A stretch of 64,000 nucleotides of DNA from Helicobacter cetorum MIT 00-7128 (GTDB taxonomy: Bacteria > Campylobacterota > Campylobacteria > Campylobacterales > Helicobacteraceae). Shown here one piece after another: positions 9,124 through 18,686 of the stretch (its first letter is position 1; every line of letters starts with the position of its first letter). Location: assembly GCF_000259255.1 (NCBI RefSeq), contig NC_017737.1, forward strand, positions 1,116,001 through 1,180,000, in the 5' to 3' direction. A program made the position numbers and the translations under genes. The notes under the pieces were generated by a model, which saw only the letters and a list, made by a program, of their open reading frames with translations, searched no databases and was not told the DNA's origin.

Positions 9124-10071
9124 ATGCAACAAGAAGATTCTATAAAAGATACTCAAGAAAATTTGGAAGTTCCTAATGTTATTTTTAATATTTCTAAAAA
9201 TAATACAGATTTAGAAGAAACACATAATCTTTTAGATGAAAATTTACAAGCTTTGAAAAATATTGGCGTTCAAGAAATTTGTAAGAAAACAAGAATTTCT
9301 TCAACCAATTTAAATTACTTGCTAGAAAAGCGCTATGAATCTCTCTCAAGAGTGCATGCTAAAGGATTTTTACAGATTTTAGAGAGAGAATATAAAATGG
9401 ATTTGAGTGCTTGGATGACCGAGTATGATAGAGTGTGTGTGTTTAAAAGCGATATTAAAACGCCCTCTATTAACCAAGCTCCAAATGTTAAGAATAGCTC
9501 TGATAGCATGCATAAAATTGAATTAGATTATAAAATTAATCAAGCAACTTCTTTTACTCCTAAAAATTCCTCAAAGCTAAAATGGTTTATTGCTGTTGTA
9601 GTAGTCGTTGCGATTGTCTGTGTGGTTACTATGCATAATTATTATGAAGATTATCAAGCTAATCATAAAGCCTTGCATAATGAAGTGGATAAAAAACCTA
9701 CAGAAACACCTATATCAAATCTAGCTACACAGCAAGAAACTCAAGCCTCAAAAGAAGAGAAAAAAGAGGAAGAAGAGATTGGAAAAAAAGAACCTGAAAT
9801 CATCTATATCACACCAAAGAGAGATATTTGGGTAGAAGTGATTGATTTAGATGATAGGGCTAATTCGTTTCAAAAAACTCTCAAAGAAACTTATTTGTTA
9901 GAAACCAATAATCATCGCTTGTTGTTGCGTTTTGGACATGGGAATTTTTCTTTAAAACTTAGTGAAGAATCACGAGCATATAACGATAATAAAACCAAGC
10001 GTTTCTTTTATGCACCCAAAAAGGGTTTGGAATTGATTGATGATAGTCAATATAAGAAGTTGCAACAATGA
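9124..10071 (+). CDS. RodZ-like single-pass membrane protein
   Basis: 315 residues, counterpart of uncharacterised H. pylori HP0554. Layout: a helical N-terminal region with a helix-turn-helix-like stretch (about 43-107: GVQEICKKTRISSTNLNYLL), a transmembrane helix (153-170), a Lys/Glu-rich linker (about 190-235), and a C-terminal beta-rich domain resembling DUF4115 of RodZ (IWVEVIDLDDRANSF, LLLRFGHGNFSLKL). This order, cytoplasmic HTH / TM / periplasmic beta domain, is that of the cytoskeletal protein RodZ; the assignment is by architecture only. Good RBS (AAGGTGGAG). It overlaps the next gene by 4 nt. Confidence 0.75.
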   Translation: MQQEDSIKDTQENLEVPNVIFNISKNNTDLEETHNLLDENLQALKNIGVQEICKKTRISSTNLNYLLEKRYESLSRVHAKGFLQILEREYKMDLSAWMTEYDRVCVFKSDIKTPSINQAPNVKNSSDSMHKIELDYKINQATSFTPKNSSKLKWFIAVVVVVAIVCVVTMHNYYEDYQANHKALHNEVDKKPTETPISNLATQQETQASKEEKKEEEEIGKKEPEIIYITPKRDIWVEVIDLDDRANSFQKTLKETYLLETNNHRLLLRFGHGNFSLKLSEESRAYNDNKTKRFFYAPKKGLELIDDSQYKKLQQ

Positions 10072-10904
10072 AATACAAAAATATTTTGGCAATTCTTATT
10101 ATAGGTGGAGCTTGTTTTTTAAGGGCGGATTCTTTAGACCTTAAAACCAAGAGTTTAATGGGAGATAGAGCATATTATACCAATAAGCACTTTTTAGAGC
10201 GCTTGTTTAAAAATCGTGCTTTTTACTATGACAAGTTAGGGCGTATAGATTTATTGAAATTGCTCAATACTCTGAAAGAAAATGGGCTTTTATCGCTTAA
10301 TTTTGATAAGCCAAGCGCACTCAAAGTTACCTTTAAAGCTCAAAGCAACGCTCTTTTATTTGCTAAAAGCATTAGTAGTTCTTTAAGCATGATGGGGTAT
10401 TCGTATGTGTTGCCTATTAAAATGCAAAGTTCTTCTAGAATGAGCACTTTTTCTTATGAGATTAAGGCTGAATATGCCCTAGACCCTAATATCTTAATTG
10501 ATACTATGAAAAAACATGGTTTTAATTTTGTGGATATTAGGCGCATCTCTTTAAAAGAATGGGAATATGATTTTTCTTTAGTAGAGGCTAAAATGCCTAA
10601 TGCTAGGGTTTTAAGCTTGAGTAATGAGCCGGTTGAATTAAAGGAAGCGAGCGGGAAATATTGGCTGAGTGTGAGTCAAAATGCTCGTTTAAATATAAGC
10701 TCTAGCAATCCTTTATGGCAACCAAAAATTGTCTTTTATGATAATAATCTTAAAATCATTCAAGTAATTTCTGAACACAATAGAATGAAAGAAATCACCA
10801 TTAATTTACTTGAGGGCGTGCGCTTTATCCAAGTTAGCGATACTAAAAATCCTATTGTCTTAAAAAATGGTATCAGCGTGGTTTATGACTCTAGCCATGA
10901 ATAG
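10068..10904 (+). CDS. Conserved Helicobacter periplasmic protein (HP0555-like)
   Basis: 278 residues with a signal peptide (MKYKNILAILIIGGACFLRA). The mature part contains a segment of alternating hydrophobic residues and a late beta-rich stretch (ISSSNPLWQPKIVFYDNN). I recognise no catalytic motif. Translation is coupled to the RodZ-like gene by a 4-nt ATGA overlap, so the two products probably act together in the envelope. Function unknown. Confidence 0.8.
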   Translation: MKYKNILAILIIGGACFLRADSLDLKTKSLMGDRAYYTNKHFLERLFKNRAFYYDKLGRIDLLKLLNTLKENGLLSLNFDKPSALKVTFKAQSNALLFAKSISSSLSMMGYSYVLPIKMQSSSRMSTFSYEIKAEYALDPNILIDTMKKHGFNFVDIRRISLKEWEYDFSLVEAKMPNARVLSLSNEPVELKEASGKYWLSVSQNARLNISSSNPLWQPKIVFYDNNLKIIQVISEHNRMKEITINLLEGVRFIQVSDTKNPIVLKNGISVVYDSSHE

Positions 10905-10923
10905 TAGGGGGGAATGTGATAGA

Positions 10924-12069
10924 ATGATAGATGATGGCTTATTAGAATTTGCAACAGAAAGTGTTCAGCGGTATTCTAATAAGGATTTTGGCGAACAACA
11001 AGTCAAGAATAGCCTTATTATGCCATTTCTTAAAGCACTAAACTATGATTGCTTTGACCCTAATATTATCTCTTTAGAATATCGTCCACCTCTTTATAAA
11101 GGCCAACAAGCTTGTGATTATATTATTACTTCTAAAAATAAGAGTAAGTTTTTAGTAGAGGCAAAAGCTATCAATGAAAATTTAAACAAGTATATTAATC
11201 AATTAGCTAGTTATTTCAATGCTAGTGTTGGGGTGCGTATAGCCATACTTACTAATGGAGTGCAATATTGGGTTTTTAGTGATTTAAAAATTCCAAACCT
11301 TATGGACGAAGAACCATTTTTGAAATTAGATTTGCTCAATTTAAGTTTGCAAGATAAAGAGATTTTAGAATATTTTACCTACGAAAATTTTGATGCTAGT
11401 AGGATTATTCAAAAAGTTTTAGAAAGAAAGTGTTATCAAGAAATTAAAGACATTTTAAAAAATGCTTTCACAGAACCTAATGAAAAATGGGTTAATTTCA
11501 TCTCACAACAAACTACCATTAAAGAAATTTCATTCAACACAAAAGACTTGATTAAGAAAGCTTTTAATGAAATAATCCTAGAGCAACATCATTGCACAGA
11601 TGAAAGCTATCAAGAGATTGAAAAAAGTAGCGTTATCCAAGAAGAATATAATGGCTTTGTGGTGTTAGATGAGAGAATAAAGTGGAAAAATAAGGTTTGT
11701 GAGTCTTTTATCTTTCTTGAAAAAGTGGAGCAAACTAAAGATAATCAAGAATTATTATTCAAAACCCTTATGAGATTATATGAGCTTGATGGTAAAAAGT
11801 TATTAGAGTTAGCCAAGCAAGATTATCGTGATTCTACTAGAAAATCAAGCAGTAATAGTGGTATAAAGCTTTCTTTAAGCAAGGAAAGAATTAAATCTAG
11901 TAGTAATGTAGAAATTAAAAAATTGCCAACACCTACACCCATATATTATTACGCCACGCTTAGTAGCGATTCAATTAAAAAGCTCATTATAAACTTGCTT
12001 AAGGAATTTAAACTTGAAGAAGAGAGTTTTAGAATTAAGCTTAGAGATAAAAAGGAAGAGTTGAAATAG
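10924..12069 (+). CDS. Orphan type I restriction HsdR-N-terminal-domain nuclease
   Basis: 381 residues. The first ~125 residues match the HSDR_N family: E24, then D65 (ACDYII), E79 and K81 (VEAK) form a PD-(D/E)XK nuclease core, and QLASYF at 93-98 is the QxxxY-type motif. There is no helicase domain, and no hsdM or hsdS is nearby, so it is not a standard type I restriction subunit. The C-terminal half is Lys/Ser-rich and unrecognised. Start chosen at the ATG behind AGGGGGGAA; the longer reading frame would run 38 bases into the preceding gene. It stands exactly at a break in H. pylori gene order. Confidence 0.8.
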   Translation: MIDDGLLEFATESVQRYSNKDFGEQQVKNSLIMPFLKALNYDCFDPNIISLEYRPPLYKGQQACDYIITSKNKSKFLVEAKAINENLNKYINQLASYFNASVGVRIAILTNGVQYWVFSDLKIPNLMDEEPFLKLDLLNLSLQDKEILEYFTYENFDASRIIQKVLERKCYQEIKDILKNAFTEPNEKWVNFISQQTTIKEISFNTKDLIKKAFNEIILEQHHCTDESYQEIEKSSVIQEEYNGFVVLDERIKWKNKVCESFIFLEKVEQTKDNQELLFKTLMRLYELDGKKLLELAKQDYRDSTRKSSSNSGIKLSLSKERIKSSSNVEIKKLPTPTPIYYYATLSSDSIKKLIINLLKEFKLEEESFRIKLRDKKEELK

Positions 12070-12317
12070 AATTGTCTAAAAAATGCATGTTTTGCTAAAG
12101 TTAGGGGCTTATGGCATTCTTTTAAGAGCTTCAAAATAAGATAAAAATCTACTACAGAGATAATAAGAGAATAAAAACCAAAATATTAAAATAATATGCT
12201 GTTAATATTTTTAAGAGTTTAAAATTAATGATTTTAGTCAAAGAGTGCCGTTTAAATCTATTGAGCATACTTAAGAGCAACCTTAAAGATTACTCTTTTA
12301 AAAATTTATTGCTAGGA

Positions 12318-12599
12318 TTATTCAATAATCTTAGGCACAATGAAGTAATTATCTTGGCTGTGTTTGCTTTGACTTAAAATATCTTGTGCTACACTAGGCT
12401 CATTTTGTGCTATATCTTCTCTTAGGGGGGTGCTTAGATTGGTATTAGTATTCAAATCGCTTGTTTCTAAAGCAAAGATATTTTCTACAAAGCCTAAAGT
12501 CTCAGCTAAATGGCTTTTAACACTTTCTTTATGCTCATCTTTAATCTCTAGCATGCTTAATTTTTCTAAGCGTTGTAATAATTTATCATCAATTTGCAT
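12318..12599 (-). CDS. gatC: Asp/Glu-tRNA(Asn/Gln) amidotransferase subunit C
   Basis: Small subunit that stabilises the GatA-GatB complex, converting Glu-tRNA(Gln) and Asp-tRNA(Asn) to the amidated forms. 93 residues with the family pattern: N-terminal helix ([13 protein letters not shown]), [10 protein letters not shown] and the TPLRED motif before the C-terminal region. It is last in a minus-strand run with gpmI (15-nt gap), as in H. pylori HP0975-HP0973. Confidence 0.93.
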   Translation of the reverse strand: MQIDDKLLQRLEKLSMLEIKDEHKESVKSHLAETLGFVENIFALETSDLNTNTNLSTPLREDIAQNEPSVAQDILSQSKHSQDNYFIVPKIIE

Positions 12600-12614
12600 T
12601 GTTTTTCCTTCAAT

Positions 12615-14093
12615 TTAAAATAGGGGTTCATCCATGACTTCTGGGGCTTTAATACCCATAAGTTTTAACACGCTACTAGCGATGTTGTTTAAGGCTCCGT
12701 TTTTTAAGGCTTTGACACCATTTCCTAAAACAAAGCAATACACACTTCCAGCGGTGTGATTGGTTAAGGGATTGTGATTTTCATCTTTCATATGCTCGCA
12801 ATTTCCATGGTCGCTTGTTAAAAGCATGGCATAATCTAATTCTTTAACTAATGAAAGGATTTTTCCTAAACATTCATCTACTACTTCTACGGCTTTAATG
12901 CTTGCTTCAAAGTTTCCGGTATGCCCCACCATATCACCATTAGCAAAATTAACAATGATTAAATCAGCGCCTAGTTTCATTTGCTCTAAGACTACAAGGG
13001 TTACTTCTTTGGCACTCATTTCAGGCTTTAAGTCATAAGTAGCCACTTTTGGGCTACTAATTAGCACTCTATTTTCATTTTTAAAAGGAGTCTCTACTCC
13101 GCCATTGATGAAGAAAGTTACATGGGCGTATTTTTCAGTCTCAGCGATATGGCTTTGAGTTAGGTTATGAGAAGAGACAACTTCAGCGAGCGTGTTTTGA
13201 ATGTTTTCTTTAGGAAATAAAATAGGGTAGGAAAATGTTTTGTCATAAGGTGTCATGGTAGCGATATGGAGTTTTTTAAAAGTTTGACGCTTGAAAGCAT
13301 TAAAATCTTTATCGCCTAAAGCACTCACTATTTCTTTAGCCCTATCATTTCTGAAGTTTATAAAAATAAAGCTTTCATCATCTTGCATGCCTAAATAACC
13401 TTTAAAGCAAGTGGGTAAAATAAATTCATCGGTAATGTTTTCGTTATACTGACTTTTAATATATTCACTAGGACTTAAAGGGGTGGGGTTTGTAAGACCC
13501 ATTAAGCTGTTATAGGCGAGTTCAATTCTCTCAAAGCGTTTGTCTCTATCCATGGCATAAAATCGCCCGCTAATGGTGGCGATTTGAATGTTTTCATTAC
13601 AAATAGCCTGCATTTGTTCTAAATAAGTTAAAGCACTTTTAGGGGCAACATCTCTGCCATCAGTGATTAAATGCAAACAGACCTTTTTATTGAGCTTTTG
13701 ACTCTCTAAGGCTAGAGCGATAAAATGCTCAATATGTGAATGCACGCCCCCATCACTCATCAGCCCCATAAGATGAACAACCTTGCTTTTATGGATAGTA
13801 TCTAAAAAAGCGGTGTTGTTTTTAAGCTCATCATTTTGAATGCTTAAAGAAATTTTGACTAAATCTTGATAGAGCACTCTACCAGCCCCAATACACATAT
13901 GCCCCACTTCAGAATTTCCCATTTGTCCTTTAGGTAAGCCTACGCTTAAGCCATGCGTGTCAACGAGACTATAAGGCAAAGTTTCAAACATCAAGTCATA
14001 AGTAGGCTTTTTAGCATGAAAGAAAGCATTATAATCGCTATCTTTGCGATACCCAATGCCATCAGTAATAATAAGAAGAGTTTTTTGTGCCAT
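12615..14093 (-). CDS. gpmI: 2,3-bisphosphoglycerate-independent phosphoglycerate mutase
   Basis: Glycolytic and gluconeogenic enzyme interconverting 3- and 2-phosphoglycerate with two Mn ions. Metal and nucleophile residues are visible: ITDGIG (Asp11), GNSEVGH (Ser61 nucleophile), [28 protein letters not shown] and LTSDHGNCE near the C-terminus. 492 residues, standard length. Cytoplasmic. Confidence 0.96.
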   Translation of the reverse strand: MAQKTLLIITDGIGYRKDSDYNAFFHAKKPTYDLMFETLPYSLVDTHGLSVGLPKGQMGNSEVGHMCIGAGRVLYQDLVKISLSIQNDELKNNTAFLDTIHKSKVVHLMGLMSDGGVHSHIEHFIALALESQKLNKKVCLHLITDGRDVAPKSALTYLEQMQAICNENIQIATISGRFYAMDRDKRFERIELAYNSLMGLTNPTPLSPSEYIKSQYNENITDEFILPTCFKGYLGMQDDESFIFINFRNDRAKEIVSALGDKDFNAFKRQTFKKLHIATMTPYDKTFSYPILFPKENIQNTLAEVVSSHNLTQSHIAETEKYAHVTFFINGGVETPFKNENRVLISSPKVATYDLKPEMSAKEVTLVVLEQMKLGADLIIVNFANGDMVGHTGNFEASIKAVEVVDECLGKILSLVKELDYAMLLTSDHGNCEHMKDENHNPLTNHTAGSVYCFVLGNGVKALKNGALNNIASSVLKLMGIKAPEVMDEPLF

Positions 14094-14106
14094 ATTTTAA
14101 AGTGTT

Positions 14107-15177
14107 TTAAGGCTCTTGCATGATAGCAATGCGATTGGCCAAAATGGCGTTTCTTTGCCCTTTGGTGCAACGCTTGCATACTTCATGGGGTTGCTTTTTA
14201 GTGTGGGTTTTAGCAAACCTTGGAGATACTTTTGGCTTATGGGTGCTCTTAGTTTTAGCGTGAGTGTTTTTAGCCATATGAGCGTGTGTCATAGGGCGTT
14301 TATGCTCTTTATTTTCAAACTCTTTGTAAGAAGTTTTAATTTCTTTGATTTCTTGTGTTTCTTTAGCCTTAACTTCTTTTATAGCTTGAATCTCTTGGGT
14401 TTTTGACTCTATGGGAGCTATTTGGGGTGTAATCTGATTTTTATTAACACTTGCTAAAAGTTGTGGCATGGTGTTGCCAATAGGGTCTAGGGCTAAATTG
14501 CTATTGGCGCTTTTTTGTAAGGCTTGATCCTTTTTGGCATGCTCATTAAAGAGTTTAGATTCTTTTAGGTGCTTGATTTTATCTTGAATGTCTTCATAAT
14601 ATTTTTCAGCATCTTCATTGGATTTTTGGTTTCTTTCCCAACGACTACCCTTATTGTAAGATTTAATCATATTTTTTAAATCGCCGTTATAGCGTGTTTT
14701 CCAATAGATTAATTCTTTAAGGGCTACTTCAGAAGCAAAGGTATTATTTTGGATAAGTAATTCACCCATTACATTGCGTAAAAAGGGGCTGTCTTTGTGT
14801 CCGTAGCTTTTTAATACGCTTGGAATATAAGCATGATAGACACCAGCACTTGGGTCAGAAAAATTCACTCTATAAGTTCCTGCACATGACTCTTTCCATG
14901 CAATACTTGCTAATTCATATCCTAGATTTTCCTTAGAGCCAAATTGATATGCAAATCGTAAGACTTCTTTTTGCTTGGGGTTAAATTCTTTAATATTATC
15001 GCATTTAGTCATTGCGGCAATATGTGTAACAGGAGACATGTTTTTATGTTTAATATTCTCAGCATTCTTTTGAGAACTTTCCTCTGCGTGTAAACTTAGG
15101 CTTAAAAGCATGCTTAGACTCGCACCTACAAAAAGGGCTTTTAGCTTAGTATTAGTAAATAAGGTTAAATTTTTCAA
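14107..15177 (-). CDS. Secreted lysozyme/transglycosylase-like protein (HP0973-like)
   Basis: 356 residues. A signal peptide with a preceding basic stretch ends at LSLHAEE (about residue 31). The segment IAWKESCAGTYRVNFSDPSAG (about 92-112) resembles the catalytic region of lytic transglycosylases, with Glu96 in the right place, so a peptidoglycan-cleaving role is plausible but unproven. The C-terminal third is Lys/His/Thr-rich (a cell-wall-binding or disordered tail) and ends with a CxxC pair (CKRC). The start is TTG at 15177-15175 with AGAGGTAAG upstream. Probably co-transcribed with gpmI. Confidence 0.75.
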   Translation of the reverse strand: MKNLTLFTNTKLKALFVGASLSMLLSLSLHAEESSQKNAENIKHKNMSPVTHIAAMTKCDNIKEFNPKQKEVLRFAYQFGSKENLGYELASIAWKESCAGTYRVNFSDPSAGVYHAYIPSVLKSYGHKDSPFLRNVMGELLIQNNTFASEVALKELIYWKTRYNGDLKNMIKSYNKGSRWERNQKSNEDAEKYYEDIQDKIKHLKESKLFNEHAKKDQALQKSANSNLALDPIGNTMPQLLASVNKNQITPQIAPIESKTQEIQAIKEVKAKETQEIKEIKTSYKEFENKEHKRPMTHAHMAKNTHAKTKSTHKPKVSPRFAKTHTKKQPHEVCKRCTKGQRNAILANRIAIMQEP

Positions 15178-15228
15178 ATGCTTACCTCTGTATTGAATTA
15201 AGAATTTATAAATAAGGGCAAATTTGAG

Positions 15229-15234
15229 TATAAT
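15229..15234 (+). promoter_or_regulatory. -10 element for glyS
   Basis: TATAAT preceded by TTTGAG and followed by TCTACC, 70 bases before the glyS start. The opposite strand of the same few bases reads TAGAAT, a possible -10 for the divergent 14107-15177 gene, so the two promoters overlap. Confidence 0.55.
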
Positions 15235-15298
15235 TCTACCACAAATTTAGCCTAGCTTACATTTAGGATAAAGTTAAATTTTGAGGGAGACATAAATT

Positions 15299-17398
15299 TT
15301 GGTTGCAGAAGAATTATTAATAGAGATTTTGACTGAAGAATTACCCGCACAAGCGCTATTGAATGAATATAAAGAAATGCCTCAAAAATTAGAAATGCTT
15401 TTTCAAAAATATGCACTAGAAGTAGGGGAATTGGAGATTTTTTACACCCCTAGGCGTTTGTGTTTGTTTATCAAAGATTTCCCCCTTTCAACCAAAGAGA
15501 CTAGAGAAGAGTTTTTTGGAGCACCCATTGAAATTGCTTGTAATAACAAAGATAAAACGCAAGGCTTAAATGCGGTGGGTTTGGGGTTTTATAAGAAATT
15601 AGGACTAGAATTAAAAGACAATAAACATTTCCAAACAGCTTTTAAAAACAATAAAGAAGTGCTTTATTACGCTAAAATCAATGCCCCACAGCCTACAAAA
15701 CATCTGATTATGCCTATTATTGTGGAGTTTTTAGAGAGTTTGAATTTTGGAAAATCTATGCGTTGGGCTAGCGTAGAAAAGAGCTTTATTAGACCTATTC
15801 ATAATATTTGCGTGTTGTTTAACCAACAAGATTTCAATGATATTGAAGTAAAAGAATATGGTTTTAAAACCAAACAAGCCACACAAGTGCATAGACAAGA
15901 GAGTTTTGAATATATTAAGGTTAGTAGTCCTAAGGAATATTTTGAAATTTTAGAAAAACACCATGTTATTTTAGATTCAAAAAAGCGTGAAACTAAAATC
16001 CTTCAAGAGATTAGAGAGTTAGAAAAGCATTACAATATTGTAGTAGAGATTGATACTAATTTACTCAAAGAAGTCATAGCCATTACGGAATACCCTACAG
16101 CACTTTTTGGGGAGTTTGACAAGGAATTTTTGAAATTACCCAGTGAAATTATTATCACTTCCATGAAAGAAAATCAACGTTATTTTGCTACCTTTAATAA
16201 AGACAGCAAGACATTACACAACGGCTTTATTGTGGTGAGTAACGCCATTAGCAAAGATAAGCAAAAAATTATTCTAGGCAATCAAAAGGTTTTAAAAGCT
16301 CGTTTAAGTGATGCAGTTTTCTTTTATGAAAATGATTTGAAAAAGCCCTTAGATAACGCCCCTTTAGAGAATGTTGTCTTTGTGCAAGGCTTAGGAACTT
16401 TAAAAGATAAAGTGGAGCGTGAGTTAATTATCGCCAAATATTTAACACAAAAATACTCTTCACATTTAAACATGCCTTTAGAAAAAGCCCTTGAACTCAT
16501 TCTTAGAGCCATTAAAATCGCTAAGGCAGATTTACTGACTGAAGTGGTGTATGAATTTACAGAACTTCAAGGGATTATGGGCTATTACTACGCTTTAGCC
16601 CAAAATGAAGATAAGCTCGTTGCTTTGAGTATCAAAGAGCAATACTTACCCACAAGCGAAAACGCCCCCTTACCTTCTAATGTCTTTAGTGCGATAGTTT
16701 CTTTAAGCCTTAAGATAGATAGCTTGTTTGCTCTTTTTAGTGTGGGTAAAATTCCTAGTGGTTCTAAAGACCCTTACGCATTAAGGCGTATGGGATTAGG
16801 GCTATTAAAGATTATTTCTCACTATGAATTAGACTTTGATTTAAAAGTAGATTTAGAAAATATACTACAAGAAGTGGGCGTTTATAAAAGCTTTGATTTA
16901 GAGATGTTAGAGAAGTTTTTACTAGAGCGATTTGCAAATTTAATAGAGTGTAACCCATCAATTATTAGAAGCGTGCTTAATGCCAATGAGCGAGATATAG
17001 TGAAAATCATTCAAAAAGTCAAAGCCTTAAAACGCTTTTTGGATAACCCAAAGAACGCTCAAAAGAAAGAATTACTTTTTAGTGCTTTCAAACGCCTAGC
17101 TAACATTAATAAAGATAGAAATCTCAATGAGCCTAGCAATTTTTCAACAAATCTTTTTAAAGAGCCACAAGAACATGCCCTTTTTAGTGCATACAATGAG
17201 CTAAAAACGAGCCATTTTGATAGTTTAGATAGCAAGATAGAGGCTTATTTTAGTTTGCATGAGCCTTTAGAAGAGTATTTTAAAAGCGTGCTAGTTATGG
17301 ATAAAGATAAGGAAATTCAAGAAAATCGCAAGAATTTCTTGCTAAGTATTTATAAGAGTTTCTTAGAAATCGGGGATATTAAAGAAATTGCCATTTAA
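15299..17398 (+). CDS. glyS: Glycyl-tRNA synthetase beta subunit
   Basis: Beta subunit of the alpha2beta2 bacterial GlyRS, which carries tRNA-binding and HD-like domains while the catalytic alpha subunit is encoded elsewhere. 699 residues. The N-terminus [15 protein letters not shown] and the [18 protein letters not shown] segment near residue 490 are diagnostic. The start is TTG, nine bases after GAGGGAGA, which reproduces the known N-terminus region. It leads into cznC with a 1-nt gap, so synthetase and metal efflux genes probably share a transcript. Confidence 0.95.
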   Translation: MVAEELLIEILTEELPAQALLNEYKEMPQKLEMLFQKYALEVGELEIFYTPRRLCLFIKDFPLSTKETREEFFGAPIEIACNNKDKTQGLNAVGLGFYKKLGLELKDNKHFQTAFKNNKEVLYYAKINAPQPTKHLIMPIIVEFLESLNFGKSMRWASVEKSFIRPIHNICVLFNQQDFNDIEVKEYGFKTKQATQVHRQESFEYIKVSSPKEYFEILEKHHVILDSKKRETKILQEIRELEKHYNIVVEIDTNLLKEVIAITEYPTALFGEFDKEFLKLPSEIIITSMKENQRYFATFNKDSKTLHNGFIVVSNAISKDKQKIILGNQKVLKARLSDAVFFYENDLKKPLDNAPLENVVFVQGLGTLKDKVERELIIAKYLTQKYSSHLNMPLEKALELILRAIKIAKADLLTEVVYEFTELQGIMGYYYALAQNEDKLVALSIKEQYLPTSENAPLPSNVFSAIVSLSLKIDSLFALFSVGKIPSGSKDPYALRRMGLGLLKIISHYELDFDLKVDLENILQEVGVYKSFDLEMLEKFLLERFANLIECNPSIIRSVLNANERDIVKIIQKVKALKRFLDNPKNAQKKELLFSAFKRLANINKDRNLNEPSNFSTNLFKEPQEHALFSAYNELKTSHFDSLDSKIEAYFSLHEPLEEYFKSVLVMDKDKEIQENRKNFLLSIYKSFLEIGDIKEIAI

Positions 17399-17399
17399 A

Positions 17400-18686
17400 A
17401 TGTTGAAACTTTTCTTTAAAACCAAACCCTTTATTTTAGTTTTAGCTTGTAGTGCTTTTTTAAATCCCCTTAGTGCACGCACTTTTACCTTAAAAGAGTT
17501 TTTAAAAGAAGTAGAAACTAACTCTATGGAGTTAATCGCTAAAAAAGCTGATTTTAAGAGCCGATTGAATGAACAGCGCTCTATAAACTCTTGGGATTTT
17601 CCCTATATTGATAATGAAACTTCTATGGTTAAAAACTATCAAGGTATTGTAGAGGCTCAGCCTAGAACCGTTTTAGTCATTAAGCCAAAACTCCCATGGG
17701 TTAGTTCATTACTATCTAAAAGCCTCTCTATTAAAACCATTCAATATGATAAAAGTTATAAGTTAAGCAAGAATCTTGCCTTTATAGGGGCAAAACGCTT
17801 GTATCTCACTTATGTTATCACCAAAGAAAAATACAAAATTTATGTGCAACGAGAAAATAATTTCTACTCTCAGCTAGAAATCGCTAAGAAAAAGGTCAAA
17901 GCTGGGAGCATGAGCGAAAAGGACTATATCAATTTTAGAAATTCTTATTTAGAATCTAAGCTTGCTAAAACCAATATTGAAACTAGATTGATTAATTTAG
18001 AAAAACTACTAGATACCATGTTAGCGATTGTAGAGCCAGTCAAACAAGATGCTCATTTTGATACTTATTTAAACCATTTGCATGATGTAAAGGTGCTAGG
18101 CTTAGATTTTGAGTATGTGCGTTTAGAGCCACAATCTTTAAAGCGCATTTTAGACCATTCTTTATATGTGGATATTTTGGATTTAACAGCTAAGGATTAT
18201 GGGGTTAATGCTAAACTAGCCAATAGAGATGTGTTTCATAATTTTGAATTTGGACTTGGGGCTGAGAGCTATAACTCTTCTACCAACTTTTCTATGGATA
18301 TTCGTATCCCCCTACCTTTAACCCCAAAAAATATCTATCAAAAGCGTAAGTTTTTAGATTTGCAAAGTGGGGCACTCGCTCAAAATGAGGTAACAAAGAG
18401 AAATATTAGAATTAATGCTAATTCGTATCTTAACCAACTAAAAACTAAAGAAGAGTATATTAAGGTGCAAAAAGAGGCGATTGATAATAAAAAGCGCCTT
18501 ATGGAAATGGGGCGTGTGGCTTATGAGGCGCAAAAAATTGGTTTGTTTGAATATTTGATTTATCAAAATTCTTACATGGACGCTCTTATTGCCTTAGCAG
18601 AGGCAAAGGTTGAGTATGTCAATATTACCGCTCTTTTAGAAGAGACATTAGGAGAAAGTTTGACAAGATTAGGAGAATTGAATTGA
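17400..18686 (+). CDS. cznC: Metal efflux outer membrane protein CznC (TolC family)
   Basis: Outer membrane channel of the CznABC Cd/Zn/Ni export system described in H. pylori (HP0971). Signal peptide ends at NPLSA (about residue 26). The body has the alternating long helices of the TolC/OEP family. 428 residues from the ATG at 17400; an upstream in-frame TTG lies inside glyS and is unnecessary. It overlaps cznB by 4 nt. Confidence 0.9.
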   Translation: MLKLFFKTKPFILVLACSAFLNPLSARTFTLKEFLKEVETNSMELIAKKADFKSRLNEQRSINSWDFPYIDNETSMVKNYQGIVEAQPRTVLVIKPKLPWVSSLLSKSLSIKTIQYDKSYKLSKNLAFIGAKRLYLTYVITKEKYKIYVQRENNFYSQLEIAKKKVKAGSMSEKDYINFRNSYLESKLAKTNIETRLINLEKLLDTMLAIVEPVKQDAHFDTYLNHLHDVKVLGLDFEYVRLEPQSLKRILDHSLYVDILDLTAKDYGVNAKLANRDVFHNFEFGLGAESYNSSTNFSMDIRIPLPLTPKNIYQKRKFLDLQSGALAQNEVTKRNIRINANSYLNQLKTKEEYIKVQKEAIDNKKRLMEMGRVAYEAQKIGLFEYLIYQNSYMDALIALAEAKVEYVNITALLEETLGESLTRLGELN

